A stretch of DNA of 64,000 nucleotides, taken from positions 1 through 64,000 of the forward strand of contig JAKOVL010000103.1 of assembly GCA_029782095.1 (NCBI GenBank). Reading direction: 5' to 3'. The translations under genes were made by a program, and so were the position numbers. Below, one piece after another: positions 34,246-44,261 of this stretch (positions are counted from its first letter, which is position 1; each line of letters starts with the position of its first letter). Source of the DNA: Bacillota bacterium. GTDB lineage: Bacteria; Bacillota; Dethiobacteria; DTU022. The notes under the pieces were generated by a model. It was not told the origin of the DNA, searched no databases, and was given only the letters and a program-made list of their open reading frames with translations.

Positions 34246-35226
34246 CTACCAGAGCTTCACAATATCGATATCCCGGTAAAAATAGGACACAATCTCCTCG
34301 CAGGAGCGGCCCTCTTCTGCCAGGGCGCGGGCGCCCCATTGGCACATCCCGACCCCGTGACCGTAACCCACGCCGGAAAGGCTTAAATCACCGCCTTTAA
34401 GCTCTATCTCATCAATAAAGGTTGAACGCATCACCGTGCTTTCCAGTTTGAGCCTCAGCGAGGCTGCGGGAACCTCTACATCATTTATCTGCAGCCTGGT
34501 GGCACGCCCCGAGGGGCCCTTTTTGCTAATTTCAACTTCTTCCAGGGGACCGGGGTCGCTTCCAGTTATCTCCGAAACGGCCTCCCTCACCCTGGCTCCA
34601 GGAAATACGGCGCTCCAGTAGGCTTCTTCTTCCGGCACCAGATCCTGCCCGGGGCTTTCTACGATCTGGATGTAAGGCGGATTGTCTCCTTCAAATTCCA
34701 GGCCTTCATCGGCCAGAGCGGTCCGCGGCCCTGCAAAAGCGTGGAACCAGCCCCTGATATAATTTGATTCATATACGGCCACCTGCCCCCTGGTTTTTTC
34801 CACTGCCCGCCGCACACGATCATTAATCCTGGAAGCATCGTAGGCCTGAAACTCCTCAATATCGGTGGAAGCGTGAGCATTCCGTTCGGGCACACCGCCA
34901 TTTTCACTAATTTTTTGCAGGGTAAAACTCCGGGCAATAATGGCCTGGGCAGCCAGCGCTTCTTCAGGCCATTCGGGATCCATTTCCGCGGCAACCACCC
35001 CGCTAATATAATCTTCCATGGGCATCTCTTCAACTGTGCCTGTTTCATGCATATAAACCTTTAGTTGCGGCTCCTGTCCGGGCTGTTGTTCCAAAACATC
35101 AGGCAGGGGAGGCGCGTGAGGGTCTACCTGGAAACCGGGGGGTTGCTGCCTGAGGCGGCAGCCTCCCGGGCCAGAGAGCAGGAAAATGGTTAAAATGAGT
35201 AAACATGCTTTGCAAGCAGGGCGCAT
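34246..35226 (-). CDS. SpoIID/LytB-domain lipoprotein
   Basis: 326 residues. A lipoprotein signal peptide ends in a cysteine lipobox (FLLSGPGGC), followed by a Pro-rich linker and a SpoIID/LytB domain from about 57: MPMEDYISGVVAAEMDPEW with the probable catalytic Glu, AIIARSFTL, and GYGHGVGMCQWGARAL near the end. SpoIID is a lytic transglycosylase that cuts denuded glycan strands during engulfment. This copy is a lipid-anchored relative outside the usual spoIID locus. GAGGAGGA precedes the ATG. It sits where rqcP (yabO) is normally found. Confidence 0.85.
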   Translation of the reverse strand: MRPACKACLLILTIFLLSGPGGCRLRQQPPGFQVDPHAPPLPDVLEQQPGQEPQLKVYMHETGTVEEMPMEDYISGVVAAEMDPEWPEEALAAQAIIARSFTLQKISENGGVPERNAHASTDIEEFQAYDASRINDRVRRAVEKTRGQVAVYESNYIRGWFHAFAGPRTALADEGLEFEGDNPPYIQIVESPGQDLVPEEEAYWSAVFPGARVREAVSEITGSDPGPLEEVEISKKGPSGRATRLQINDVEVPAASLRLKLESTVMRSTFIDEIELKGGDLSLSGVGYGHGVGMCQWGARALAEEGRSCEEIVSYFYRDIDIVKLW

Positions 35227-35393
35227 GGACTAATTCCTCCTCGCAGTACCTTTGGTTATACTATTCTACCAAGTATTTTTTTCCCGCAGCCGGATTATAT
35301 ACTACACCGGGAAAAATGCTGTCGACAACAGATTGCAGCTTCCGGAATAATTCTGAAGGGAGCTTCAGGCGTTTGTGGGGCAGGCAAATTTGT

Positions 35394-35438
35394 ACAAAAA
35401 GAGGGCTGTCCCAGGTTGGCTATCAGGGACAGCGCCTC
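35394..35438 (-). terminator. terminator after hup
   Basis: GAGGGCTGTCCC (35401-35412) pairs with GGGACAGCGCCTC (one bulged base); on the minus strand a TTTTT run follows. The rest of 35227-35472 shows no other feature. Confidence 0.75.
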
Positions 35439-35472
35439 GCATAAAAATATAAAGAAAGCAATCTGCAGTGAA

Positions 35473-35745
35473 TTACTTGACTCTTTCTTTAAAAGCTTTA
35501 CCCGCTTTAAATACAGGCACATTCAAGGCCGGAATGGTAATTGTTTCACCGGTTGCCGGGTTGCGTCCCTCGCGCTGTTTGCGCTCGCGCACCTCGAAAG
35601 TGCCAAAACCGACCAACTGGACCTTGTCGCCTTTTGCCAGGGTCTCCATAATGCTTTCAAACACTGCATTGACTGCTTTCTCTGTGTCCTTCTTGGACAT
35701 TTCAGTTTTTTCCGCAACAACCCCGATAAGTTCAGACTTATTCAC
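35473..35745 (-). CDS. hup: HU-type histone-like DNA-binding protein
   Basis: 90-residue HU protein with the full signature: [48 protein letters not shown], and the closing [15 protein letters not shown]. It binds and bends DNA as a dimer. The start is GTG 35745 with GAGGAGGT about 12 bases upstream. It lies between mazG and the spoIID-like gene, a common clostridial placement after mazG. Confidence 0.95.
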   Translation of the reverse strand: MNKSELIGVVAEKTEMSKKDTEKAVNAVFESIMETLAKGDKVQLVGFGTFEVRERKQREGRNPATGETITIPALNVPVFKAGKAFKERVK

Positions 35746-35831
35746 TTGGCACTAAATACCTCCTCAAGAAGATTGGATGCTAACGTTTATAATGCATATT
35801 CGCTCTAAACACGGCGATTCCTGCCTGCGAG

Positions 35832-37271
35832 CTATTTTTTTCCTTTATCTTTTGCCTCTTCCCACCACCGGTCAAGCTCTTCCAGGGTGTAAGCGGTGAC
35901 CGGTTTTCCACTCTTTTCGACCTGCTCCAGAACATAGCGAAAGCGGGATGCAAATTTCCGCAGCGCCTTGCCCAGGGCCATCTCAGGATTAACTTTTAAA
36001 AACCGGGCTACATTTACCGCGGCAAATAAGAAATCACCAAACTCTTCCTCTATTTTATCCGAAAAACCTTGCCGATATGCATCTTGCAGCTCTTCTGCTT
36101 CCTCCAGCAGCTTGTCCCAGGCACCTTCAACAGAGGGCCAGTCAAAGCCCATTTCCGCTGCCCGTTTTTGAACTTTTGCGGCAGCCAGGAGAGCCGGCAA
36201 ACCGCTGTCCGGCATTCTAAACCCCGGCTTAACCCCCTTTTCCCTGCTTTTAATCTGCTCCCAGAGGTTCATTACTTGAGAAACGCTATGGGCGCTATGG
36301 GCGCCAAAAACATGGGGGTGCCGGCGCAGCAGTTTGGTGCAGATGCCGTGGACCACGCGGTTAAAATTAAAACGGTCCTCTTCTGCGGCAATGCTGCAAT
36401 GGAAGACAACCTGCAGTAAAACGTCTCCCAGCTCTTCCACCAGCGCTGCATCATCTTGCCGTTCAATGGCGGCGACAACCTCGTAGGCTTCTTCCACCAG
36501 ATACTGCCGCAAGCTGCGGTGGGTCTGCTGCCTGTCCCAGGGGCAGCCGTCATCGGCCCGCAGCCGGGACATGATTTCCAACAAGTCGCCGATACGGTAT
36601 CCCTTCAGCGGAGGAAGGTAAATCAGGCTGTAGTGATCATAGGGATGACGGTCCAGGGCGTATAAGCTGACCGTTTTAATGGTTTCATCTGCCAGGCCGG
36701 CTTTATGCAGAATGGTAACGGGGTGATGGGGAGGGTACAGCTCAAGGAGCTTAAGCTTGACCCGGGAAGCGACAGCCCGGCTGTAAACCTGGGCCAGCAA
36801 AAGGTGCTGCCGGTGCGCCTCTTTGAGCTGTTCCAGGGCCAGGGCGTCCACTACCGTAACCCCGTCCAGCAGGTCCAAATTCAGGGCTTGCAAGGCCGGT
36901 TCCAGGAAGCTCAGGCCGGCAATGATCTTTATTTTAATACCGTAGCGCGGGGCCATGCGGCGCAGCATCCCCACCACCGCCTCGCCGGCCATGGGGCTTC
37001 CCGGAACAGCGTAATAGACCGTGCCGCAGCACAGAGAAGCACGGATTAAGCGGCGTGCTATAGAACGATAAACCTGCAAAATATTCTGGGAGCGGTTATA
37101 AAGCGGATCAAAAGTTTTATAACGGCAGCCCCTGCGCTTTAGCCAGCGCGCCAGGGGATGGCTTCCGGTACGCAGGTAGAGGGGGCGGGCCGCCAGCAGC
37201 GTCCGCCCGGCTTCAGAGGTAAGGTGGCGCGGGCTGCCCGGCCCCAGTCCGATAATCACAATGCGGCGCAT
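35832..37271 (-). CDS. mazG: tetrapyrrole methylase-like / MazG fusion (YabN)
   Basis: About 479 residues. The N-terminal half (to about 225) is a SAM-dependent tetrapyrrole-methylase fold (RIVIIGLGPGSPRHLT, YYAVPGSPMAGE). The C-terminal half is a MazG nucleoside-triphosphate pyrophosphohydrolase pair (CPWDRQQTHRSLRQYLVEEAYEV with EELGDVLLQVVFH, then FGDFLFAAVNVARF). MazG hydrolyses NTPs and is linked to nucleotide-pool control. I start it at ATG 37271, seven bases after GGAG; the track uses TTG 37277. The spoVB-mazG-hup order is conserved. Confidence 0.92.
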   Translation of the reverse strand: MRRIVIIGLGPGSPRHLTSEAGRTLLAARPLYLRTGSHPLARWLKRRGCRYKTFDPLYNRSQNILQVYRSIARRLIRASLCCGTVYYAVPGSPMAGEAVVGMLRRMAPRYGIKIKIIAGLSFLEPALQALNLDLLDGVTVVDALALEQLKEAHRQHLLLAQVYSRAVASRVKLKLLELYPPHHPVTILHKAGLADETIKTVSLYALDRHPYDHYSLIYLPPLKGYRIGDLLEIMSRLRADDGCPWDRQQTHRSLRQYLVEEAYEVVAAIERQDDAALVEELGDVLLQVVFHCSIAAEEDRFNFNRVVHGICTKLLRRHPHVFGAHSAHSVSQVMNLWEQIKSREKGVKPGFRMPDSGLPALLAAAKVQKRAAEMGFDWPSVEGAWDKLLEEAEELQDAYRQGFSDKIEEEFGDFLFAAVNVARFLKVNPEMALGKALRKFASRFRYVLEQVEKSGKPVTAYTLEELDRWWEEAKDKGKK

Positions 37272-37284
37272 CTTCAAACTCCGT

Positions 37285-38910
37285 TTATCTGCGAATTAAT
37301 TTTAACCTGTCTGCCAGCCGGACCAGGTGCCGGCCGGCCACGGGAACCAGGGACAGCTCTTCCCGAGTGAGCCCGCCTACCAGCAGCAGAGATAGGCCAT
37401 ACACCAGGATGCCTGCAGCGATGGCGGCCAGGGTGGCAACGCCGTTGGCTGTCCCCGGCGACAATAAATCGTCCAGATAGGCATGCAACATGGTAAATAA
37501 TAGATAAACAGCGGCGGACATGGAGGCAACGGCAACCCCCGGAAGCAGGATTAGCTCCAGCGGCCGGAAACGCCAGCCGGTATAGCGGGAGACGTAATAA
37601 AGGTTTAACACCGCGGCCACTCCCATACCTGCCACTGACGCCAGGGCCGCTCCTCCAACATCCAGGCCCTGGATGGGAGTCAGATACCAGGCCATAACCG
37701 TCTTCACCAGCCCGCCGTAGACCATGTTCAGGACCGGTATGATGGGCCGCCCCAGCCCTTGAAGTATGCCGGTGGTAGAAACATAGATGCAAAGGGGTAT
37801 GACCGACCAGGACATGAAAGCAAGGGCCCGGCCGGCTTCAGCATTGGCGAATAGCAGCACTGTTATCGGTTCAGCGAGAATATACAGACCTAAAGTGGCG
37901 GGGATGGAAAATAAAAGCGTTAATTTTATGGCCATGGCCGATCTGGAGACAATGGCTTTATGATTCTTGAGAGCATAAGCTTCAGAGATGGCGGGGACAA
38001 GGCTCATCCCCAGGGCGATGGTAACCACGTTGGGGAAATAGATAATTGAACTGGCCATCCCGGTCAGCTGTCCGTAAAGGGCGGTAGCCCTCTCCGCGGT
38101 AAATCCCGCGGCCTGAAGCTGCCGCGGCACTACGGCCAGGTCGATTAAAGTTATTAAGGGCAGAATTAAACTGCCAAAGGTTATGGGTATAGCCAGGCTA
38201 AAGATGCGGCGAATAATCTCTCCAGTTGCAGAAGGTGTATGCCTGGATTGCCTGCGTTCAAGTTCCTGAAAAGCGGGGCGGTTTTTCCAAAAGATCAGCA
38301 GCAAAAGGGCCAGTCCAAGAATTCCCCCGGCGACCGCCCCAAAGGCGGCTCCGGCAGCGGCATATTCCAAGCCGGCAGGCAGCAGGTACACCGCCAGCCC
38401 CAGGGAGACAACAACACGGCCCACCTGCTCCAGGAGCTGGGACAGGGCCGTGGGGTTCATCTTTTGCTGCCCCTGGAAGAAGCCGCGAAAGGCTGACATA
38501 ATTGTCACAAAAAATATGGCTGGGCTGATGGCCCAAAGGGGCCACACCGCCCGCGGCTCTTTGACCACGGCAAAAGCCAAAAAATCAGCGCCGGCTATCA
38601 TCAATAGGGTTATGCCCAGGCCCGTTAAGGCCAAAATTAATAGGGCTATGCGAAAAACGCGGCCTGCTTCCCGGTAATCGTGGTAAGCTATATTTTCCGC
38701 AACCAGCTTGGATATGGCCACGGGGACTCCTGCCGTGGAAATGGCCAGCAGAGAAGAATAAATGGGGTAAGCCATCTGGTAGAGGCCGATGCCCTCGTCT
38801 CCCACTATGGCCGCCAGAATAATGCGCATGGCGGCTCCCAAAAACCGGACGCTGACCCCGGCCACTGCCAAGATGGCTGCACCCTTGATAAAAGTGCCAT
38901 GGCTGGACAA
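37285..38910 (-). CDS. SpoVB/YabM-type lipid flippase of the MOP superfamily
   Basis: About 541 residues and 14 hydrophobic helices. The N-terminus FIKGAAILAVAGVSVRFLGA and the internal FRGFFQGQQKMNPTALSQLLEQVGR are typical of SpoVB/MurJ-like polysaccharide-precursor exporters. The product probably moves lipid-linked cell-wall precursors across the membrane, for cortex synthesis by analogy with SpoVB; the location matches yabM, a paralogue. I start it at TTG 38910 with AAAGGAAGG seven bases upstream; the track start at 38946 has none. Confidence 0.87.
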   Translation of the reverse strand: MSSHGTFIKGAAILAVAGVSVRFLGAAMRIILAAIVGDEGIGLYQMAYPIYSSLLAISTAGVPVAISKLVAENIAYHDYREAGRVFRIALLILALTGLGITLLMIAGADFLAFAVVKEPRAVWPLWAISPAIFFVTIMSAFRGFFQGQQKMNPTALSQLLEQVGRVVVSLGLAVYLLPAGLEYAAAGAAFGAVAGGILGLALLLLIFWKNRPAFQELERRQSRHTPSATGEIIRRIFSLAIPITFGSLILPLITLIDLAVVPRQLQAAGFTAERATALYGQLTGMASSIIYFPNVVTIALGMSLVPAISEAYALKNHKAIVSRSAMAIKLTLLFSIPATLGLYILAEPITVLLFANAEAGRALAFMSWSVIPLCIYVSTTGILQGLGRPIIPVLNMVYGGLVKTVMAWYLTPIQGLDVGGAALASVAGMGVAAVLNLYYVSRYTGWRFRPLELILLPGVAVASMSAAVYLLFTMLHAYLDDLLSPGTANGVATLAAIAAGILVYGLSLLLVGGLTREELSLVPVAGRHLVRLADRLKLIRR

Positions 38911-39025
38911 AGCTCTTCCTTCCTTTCCATACCCCGGTAAGAACAATATCTGTATTATATCAGCTTCTTTTTAACTATACCAGCATGAAGGTGCTGTCGA
39001 CATGCTGCACCGCAACTTTGGCCCG

Positions 39026-39580
39026 CTATTGTTCCATCTGCTTGGCCAAAAATGAAGCCGCGGTCTCTACCAGCTTCAGCTCCAGATCGCTCATCTTGAC
39101 ATTGGGATCCCTGCTGCCCATAATCACCGCACCGATAGGATCGCCTTCGGAAATTATCGGGGCTATGACTTCATTTATAAAGCGGGCTCCGATCATATCG
39201 TCAGCTTCCTGGTAAAACTGGTGCTCTGATGTATTGTTGATTAAAACACTCTTCCGGGTCTCCATGACCTTCTCCACAGCCGCGCTTAAAGGCCGGTTCA
39301 CAAATTCCTTTTTTGGAGCCCCGGCTACGGCAATAATCGTATCCCGGTCAGCAATGCAGGAAATATGCCCCATGGCCTCGTAGAGCGAATCGGCGTATTC
39401 CTGGGCAAATTCACTTAGTTCTCCAATAGGCGAATACTTTTTAAGGATTACTTCTCCGTCTCTGTCGACAAAAATTTCTAGGGGATCCCCTTCCCTGATT
39501 CTCAACGTTCTCCGTATTTCCTTGGGGATGACAACGCGGCCCAGATCATCGATGCGCCTGACAATACCGGTAGCTTTCAA
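39026..39580 (-). CDS. spoVT: stage V sporulation transcription factor SpoVT
   Basis: 184 residues. The N-terminal AbrB-type DNA-binding domain (MKATGIVRRIDDLGRVVIPKEIRRTLRIREGDPLEIFVD) is followed by a GAF-like C-terminal domain. SpoVT tunes forespore (SigG) genes. The start is TTG 39580 with GGAGG nine bases before. A GAATA with a distant CATAGA upstream hints at a SigG promoter, too weak to annotate. It sits one gene away from mfd, as the Firmicutes order predicts. Confidence 0.95.
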   Translation of the reverse strand: MKATGIVRRIDDLGRVVIPKEIRRTLRIREGDPLEIFVDRDGEVILKKYSPIGELSEFAQEYADSLYEAMGHISCIADRDTIIAVAGAPKKEFVNRPLSAAVEKVMETRKSVLINNTSEHQFYQEADDMIGARFINEVIAPIISEGDPIGAVIMGSRDPNVKMSDLELKLVETAASFLAKQMEQ

Positions 39581-39700
39581 CGTCCATTTCCTCCTTCTTC
39601 TGGTTCGTAAAAGTTACAGTACTTCCATGTCTATGCATCAGTTAGTATTCAACCGCTCAATCGGTTTTATACATGGCCAGCCGGGCTCCGATCATGGCCG

Positions 39701-40636
39701 CTAATGAAATATCTCGATTGCCCCCTCGCTCCAAAGGGCATTGCAGTAATCCTGGAAAAGGGTGTACTGCTTGTATAATAAAGCCTGCTCTTTGGCTTCC
39801 GAAAATTCCAAAATCCCGGCAGGCTTGCTTTCAACAACCCAGTACAGGTGATAATGATCTCCAGATTTAATGATGGCCCCGCCTGTATCATGGGGCAGGG
39901 AAAAAAGCAGCTCCCTGGCTTCTGCATCAATAAACGGATCTTTTGCGGTGATCCAGCCGAGATTTTCTGCCTCCAGGCCGGGGACCTGGCTCTGGTTGAT
40001 TAATATCTCTATTGATTTCCCCTGCTGCAGCTGTTTCAGGGCATCTCCGGCCTGCTGCTCATGTAAAAAAGAAATGCGGTATACCTGCAGCGAAGCTTCC
40101 TGCTGGAGCAGGTGGGGATTCTCTTCAACAAATTGCAGCAAATCGTCTTCGGTGAGAGAGGCCGTTATGTGGTCAAAAAGGGATTGCAATTGGAGTTCAT
40201 AGCGGGGGATTAGGGATAAATCTTCAACGGATAATTGCAGCTGTTTTCGTTTGCGATGAAACTGTTCCGCCGAACCGCCGTAATGTGTTCCCACCAGATC
40301 ATCCACCAGGGTTTTAGTTTTTTGCGCCAGTGCAAATGAATCTGCAGTTAGCGACAGGCGCTCAGCTTCCTGGTTGACCAGCACAACATTGATCAGGATT
40401 TGCAGGAGTTCCCGCTCCGCCTGCCGCAAGTCAGAATTCTCTGGACCGGCTTCGAAAATCGCCTCCAGTTCTGGGCTGCAAAGGCTCATCAAATTAATAA
40501 AGCGATCAAAATCCCGGCGGGTGATGGTTTCCCCGTTTACCCGGGCCAGCGGGTCGTCCGCCCCGGCGCAGCCGCCAGCCAGAAGCAATACTAAAATTAG
40601 AGCCAGTTGAAGTGCGCGATTCCACTGCAACTTCAT
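39701..40636 (-). CDS. SurA/PrsA-like peptidyl-prolyl isomerase lipoprotein
   Basis: 311 residues. A signal peptide with lipobox (LVLLLAGGC) is followed by a helical SurA-type N-terminal region (DDPLARVNGETITRRDFDRFI) and a parvulin-like region from about 175 (ASLQVYRISFLHEQQAGDAL, EAENLGWITAKDPFIDAEA). It is likely an extracytoplasmic folding factor. Its ATG overlaps the mfd stop by four bases. The parvulin core is somewhat degenerate, so it may be chiefly a chaperone. Confidence 0.82.
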   Translation of the reverse strand: MKLQWNRALQLALILVLLLAGGCAGADDPLARVNGETITRRDFDRFINLMSLCSPELEAIFEAGPENSDLRQAERELLQILINVVLVNQEAERLSLTADSFALAQKTKTLVDDLVGTHYGGSAEQFHRKRKQLQLSVEDLSLIPRYELQLQSLFDHITASLTEDDLLQFVEENPHLLQQEASLQVYRISFLHEQQAGDALKQLQQGKSIEILINQSQVPGLEAENLGWITAKDPFIDAEARELLFSLPHDTGGAIIKSGDHYHLYWVVESKPAGILEFSEAKEQALLYKQYTLFQDYCNALWSEGAIEIFH

Positions 40637-43600
40637 CTCCGCTCACCCCCCTCTACAGTTAAACCGGAATTATGGCTACTCCGGCCCCGCTGCGACCTGA
40701 GCTCAATCTCTTTTAACAAAAGGATAATCCGGGGAATCATTTCGCCCAGGGGCCCGTCTACTTTAATTTTTAACGACAGGGTTTTCCCGGCTGAAAGCGC
40801 CGCTTTCCCTTGCCATGGCCCCAGGGCCGCCCAAAGCTCACAGCTGTCCGCTTTAAACCTGGGGCTAAACTGAATGGTGATTACCCTTTGCCTTTGCTGA
40901 ATTAGTTCTATTCCCAGGGCCTGGGCGGCAATTCGCAAGGCTGCAACGGTGAGGAGATTTTTTACCGGGGCGGGCGGCGTACCAAAACGATCCCGCAGCT
41001 CTTCTTCAACGTCCTGCAGCTCTTCTTCCGTTCTAATCGAGTAGATGCGCTGGTATAGGTCAATCTTTTGATCCTGGTTGGAGATATAGGATGAAGGCAA
41101 ATAGGCGTTAAGCGGCAGATCCAGCCTGACAACTTCCTCCGGTTCTTTTTTTTCGTTTTTCAATTCCGCTACCGCCTTTTCCAGCAGGCGGCAATAAAGG
41201 TCAAAGCCAACGGCAGCCATGAAGCCGTGCTGCTCGGCGCCAAGGATATTTCCCGCTCCCCGTATTTCCAGGTCCTTGAGGGCCACCTTAAAGCCTGAGC
41301 CCAACTCGGTAAAGTCTTTGATGGCCTGGAGCCGCTTTCTGGCCGTTTCAGATATAATTTTTTCCTTCCGATAAGTCAGGTAAGCATAAGCAACTCTGTT
41401 TGAGCGGCCCACCCTGCCCCGCAACTGGTAGAGCTGGGCCAGCCCGAATCGTTCAGCCTCATAAACAATCAAGGTGTTTACATTGGCAATATCCAGGCCG
41501 GCTTCAATGATGGTGGTGCTGACCAAAATTTTATATTTGCCCTCCAGGAAATCGTTCATTACTCTTTCCAAGGCTGCTTCGGACATCTGGCCGTGCCCTA
41601 TGGCCACGGGCACCCCGGGAAAAAGCTCTTGAATACGCCGGGCCATCGCCTCAATGCCCTCCACCCGGTTAAAAACAAAGTAAACCTGGCCGCCCCGGCT
41701 TAATTCCCGCTGTATGGCTTCCCTGATCAGCATTTCGGAATACTCTACCACAAATGTCTGCACCGGGTAGCGATTTTCCGGCGGTGTTTCAATCACGCTT
41801 AAATCCCTGGCCCCGGCCAAAGACAGGTGCAGGGTCCGGGGAATCGGCGTCGCGGTCATGGCCAGAACATCCACGTCCAGGCGCATTTGCTTTAGCTTTT
41901 CCTTATGCTTCACCCCGAAACGCTGCTCTTCGTCAATAACCAGCAGCCCCAGGTCGTTGAAGCGAACATCGGCGGAAAGAAGGCGGTGGGTGCCGATAAT
42001 TATATCAACGCGGCCCCGCGCCAGGTCCGCCAGGATCTCTTTTTGCCTGGAAGGAGAGACAAAGCGGCTTAACTGTTCCACCCGCAGGGGGAAATCTTTA
42101 AACCTCTCTTTAAAGGTCCGAAAATGCTGCTGGGCTAAAACAGTCGTTGGCACCAGGATGGCCACCTGTTTGCCTTCCAGCGCCACTTTAAAGGCTGCTC
42201 TGAGGGCCACCTCTGTTTTACCATAGCCTACATCCCCGCAGATTAAGCGATCCATGGGATGCTCCTTCTCCAGGTCCGCCTTTACCTCGGCAATGGCCTG
42301 GAGCTGATCGGGGGTTTCTTCATAGGGGAAGCGTGCTTCAAACTCCAGCTGCCACGGGTGGTCCGGGCTAAAGGCATAACCTTTCGTGGCCTGGCGGGCG
42401 GCATATAAAGCAAGCAATTCCCGGGCCAGCTCCTGTACCGAGCTGTCAACTTTATTCTTGAGGCGGTGCCATTCCCCGCTGCCCAGGCTGTGCAACCGGG
42501 GGGGCTTCCCCTCGGGGCTGACGTACTTCTGGATTAAGTTGATCTGGTCGACAGGAATATACAGTTTGTCGGTACCGCTGTACTTAACCAAAAGATAGTC
42601 GCGCTGGACGCCTCCGATTTCAAGGGTGCTCAAGCCCAGGTATTTGCCGATGCCATGCTGTTCATGGACAACATAATCTCCCGCATTCAATTCCCGGTAG
42701 TCCCTCAGTTTTAGGCCTTCCCGGCGGATCATGCGCCTCCGTTTCCGCTGCCTGGGTAAAAGATTCTGCTCTGTCAGGATGACCAGCCGCAGCGATGGGA
42801 AGATATACCCTTGCTCCAGGGAGGCGGTGACCATCTGCACCGGCCGGGTTGCATCATCAGACCAGGCCCGATCCAGGGAATTGTGCACGGGAAGGTCATG
42901 TTCCTGTAAAACTTTTATTAACCCTTCACCCCGTTCACGGCTCCCTGTAAGAAAGCAAATCCTGTAGCCCTGCCGGATCCAGTTGTAATAATCATCTTTC
43001 AACAGTTCCCACTGACCGTGATAAAAAGAAGCCGCCCTGGCCTCAATGCGGCATTCTCTGGCCGCAGGCAGCCATTCCGGCAGGCCGGGGAAGAGGGTAA
43101 AAGCAACCAGGTGAAAGCCTTTCCGGCTAAGAAGTTGCCGGGGGTTCCAGAGGGGCCCCATCTGTCCCGGCAACAGCTCTCCTTGAAGAAAAATACTGCT
43201 GCGGTAGTCATCGAGTTCCCGCTGCAGTTTTTCCCCGCTTTCAGCTATGGCCTGGGGTTCATCCAGGAGCAGCACCATATTTTCCGGTAAATAATCGAGC
43301 AGCGATGCCCCTTCCCCGTAAAAGTATGAAAAATAGTCGGGCAGCATATCCAGGGCTCCACTTTGCGGCAGCCGCTGCAAATGTTGTTCCACAGCTGTTT
43401 TCAGCCTGGCCGCGGTCTCCCGATCACCCTTGCGTTGAAGCCGGGACAGCGCTTGCTGCAAGTCCTTGCGCAAGCGGGTTTCTCCTTCGCGGAAAAGGGC
43501 CTCCGGTAAAATCAACTCGTAGGCAGGCAAAATAGCTGCTTTCTCCAGCGTTTTTATTGATCGCTGGGTTTGATGATTAAAGAGCCGCAGCGATTCAATG

Positions 43601-44202
43601 ATCCGATCATCAAGTGCTATCCTGAGCGGCTGCTCCCAGCCAGGTGGAAATACATCTACAATTTCACCCCGGGCGCTGAATTGGCCGCGGCTTTCAATCA
43701 AAGGCACTCTCTCAAAGCCTAGTGCCGTTAGCCGCTGCAGCAGCAATTCACGGTCAAGCTGCTCCCCGGTTGCAAGCTCCAGGGCCAGGCCGCGCCACTG
43801 GTCCGGGGGTATGACCCGGGACATCAGGGCTGAAACCGGCGCCACGAAGATGCCCTTTTTCCCATGATAAAGCCACTCCTGAAAGGCGAGCCGCTGCTGC
43901 CGCAAATCCATGCTTTGCGATAAAACGCCCGTACCCATGAATAACTCCCGGGCAGGCAGAAGGCTTACCAGGCCGGAGGGCAGAAAAGCGGACAGATCTT
44001 CATATATTTTTTCTGCCCGGACGGCCTCGGAAGTCACGATCAAAACCGGGCGGCCCCAGTGATGAGACAGAGCAGCCATAAAAAAAACTCTGGCCGAACT
44101 GTCCAGCCCCGACACTACCGCAATTTCTTTCCGGCTTCCTCCGGATATTGCTTTAAAAGATGGATCCTGTAGCCATTGGTTCAACAAACCCTCTAGTCTC
44201 AT
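40633..44202 (-). CDS. mfd: transcription-repair coupling factor
   Basis: 1189 residues. Order of parts: UvrB-like N-terminal module, RNA-polymerase interaction domain (GDYVVHEQHGIGKYLG), superfamily-2 translocase with GDVGYGKTEVALRAAFK and IDEEQRFG, and a C-terminal TRCF domain. It removes RNA polymerase stalled at lesions and recruits UvrA. GAGGAG precedes ATG 44202. It follows fin and precedes the PPIase gene by an overlap; all key motifs are intact. Confidence 0.97.
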   Translation of the reverse strand: MRLEGLLNQWLQDPSFKAISGGSRKEIAVVSGLDSSARVFFMAALSHHWGRPVLIVTSEAVRAEKIYEDLSAFLPSGLVSLLPARELFMGTGVLSQSMDLRQQRLAFQEWLYHGKKGIFVAPVSALMSRVIPPDQWRGLALELATGEQLDRELLLQRLTALGFERVPLIESRGQFSARGEIVDVFPPGWEQPLRIALDDRIIESLRLFNHQTQRSIKTLEKAAILPAYELILPEALFREGETRLRKDLQQALSRLQRKGDRETAARLKTAVEQHLQRLPQSGALDMLPDYFSYFYGEGASLLDYLPENMVLLLDEPQAIAESGEKLQRELDDYRSSIFLQGELLPGQMGPLWNPRQLLSRKGFHLVAFTLFPGLPEWLPAARECRIEARAASFYHGQWELLKDDYYNWIRQGYRICFLTGSRERGEGLIKVLQEHDLPVHNSLDRAWSDDATRPVQMVTASLEQGYIFPSLRLVILTEQNLLPRQRKRRRMIRREGLKLRDYRELNAGDYVVHEQHGIGKYLGLSTLEIGGVQRDYLLVKYSGTDKLYIPVDQINLIQKYVSPEGKPPRLHSLGSGEWHRLKNKVDSSVQELARELLALYAARQATKGYAFSPDHPWQLEFEARFPYEETPDQLQAIAEVKADLEKEHPMDRLICGDVGYGKTEVALRAAFKVALEGKQVAILVPTTVLAQQHFRTFKERFKDFPLRVEQLSRFVSPSRQKEILADLARGRVDIIIGTHRLLSADVRFNDLGLLVIDEEQRFGVKHKEKLKQMRLDVDVLAMTATPIPRTLHLSLAGARDLSVIETPPENRYPVQTFVVEYSEMLIREAIQRELSRGGQVYFVFNRVEGIEAMARRIQELFPGVPVAIGHGQMSEAALERVMNDFLEGKYKILVSTTIIEAGLDIANVNTLIVYEAERFGLAQLYQLRGRVGRSNRVAYAYLTYRKEKIISETARKRLQAIKDFTELGSGFKVALKDLEIRGAGNILGAEQHGFMAAVGFDLYCRLLEKAVAELKNEKKEPEEVVRLDLPLNAYLPSSYISNQDQKIDLYQRIYSIRTEEELQDVEEELRDRFGTPPAPVKNLLTVAALRIAAQALGIELIQQRQRVITIQFSPRFKADSCELWAALGPWQGKAALSAGKTLSLKIKVDGPLGEMIPRIILLLKEIELRSQRGRSSHNSGLTVEGGERR

Positions 44203-44261
44203 CGCCGCTCCTCGGTTAATTCTAGTTGGAAAATTGAGAATAGTTATGTGTGCAAAGAGGT

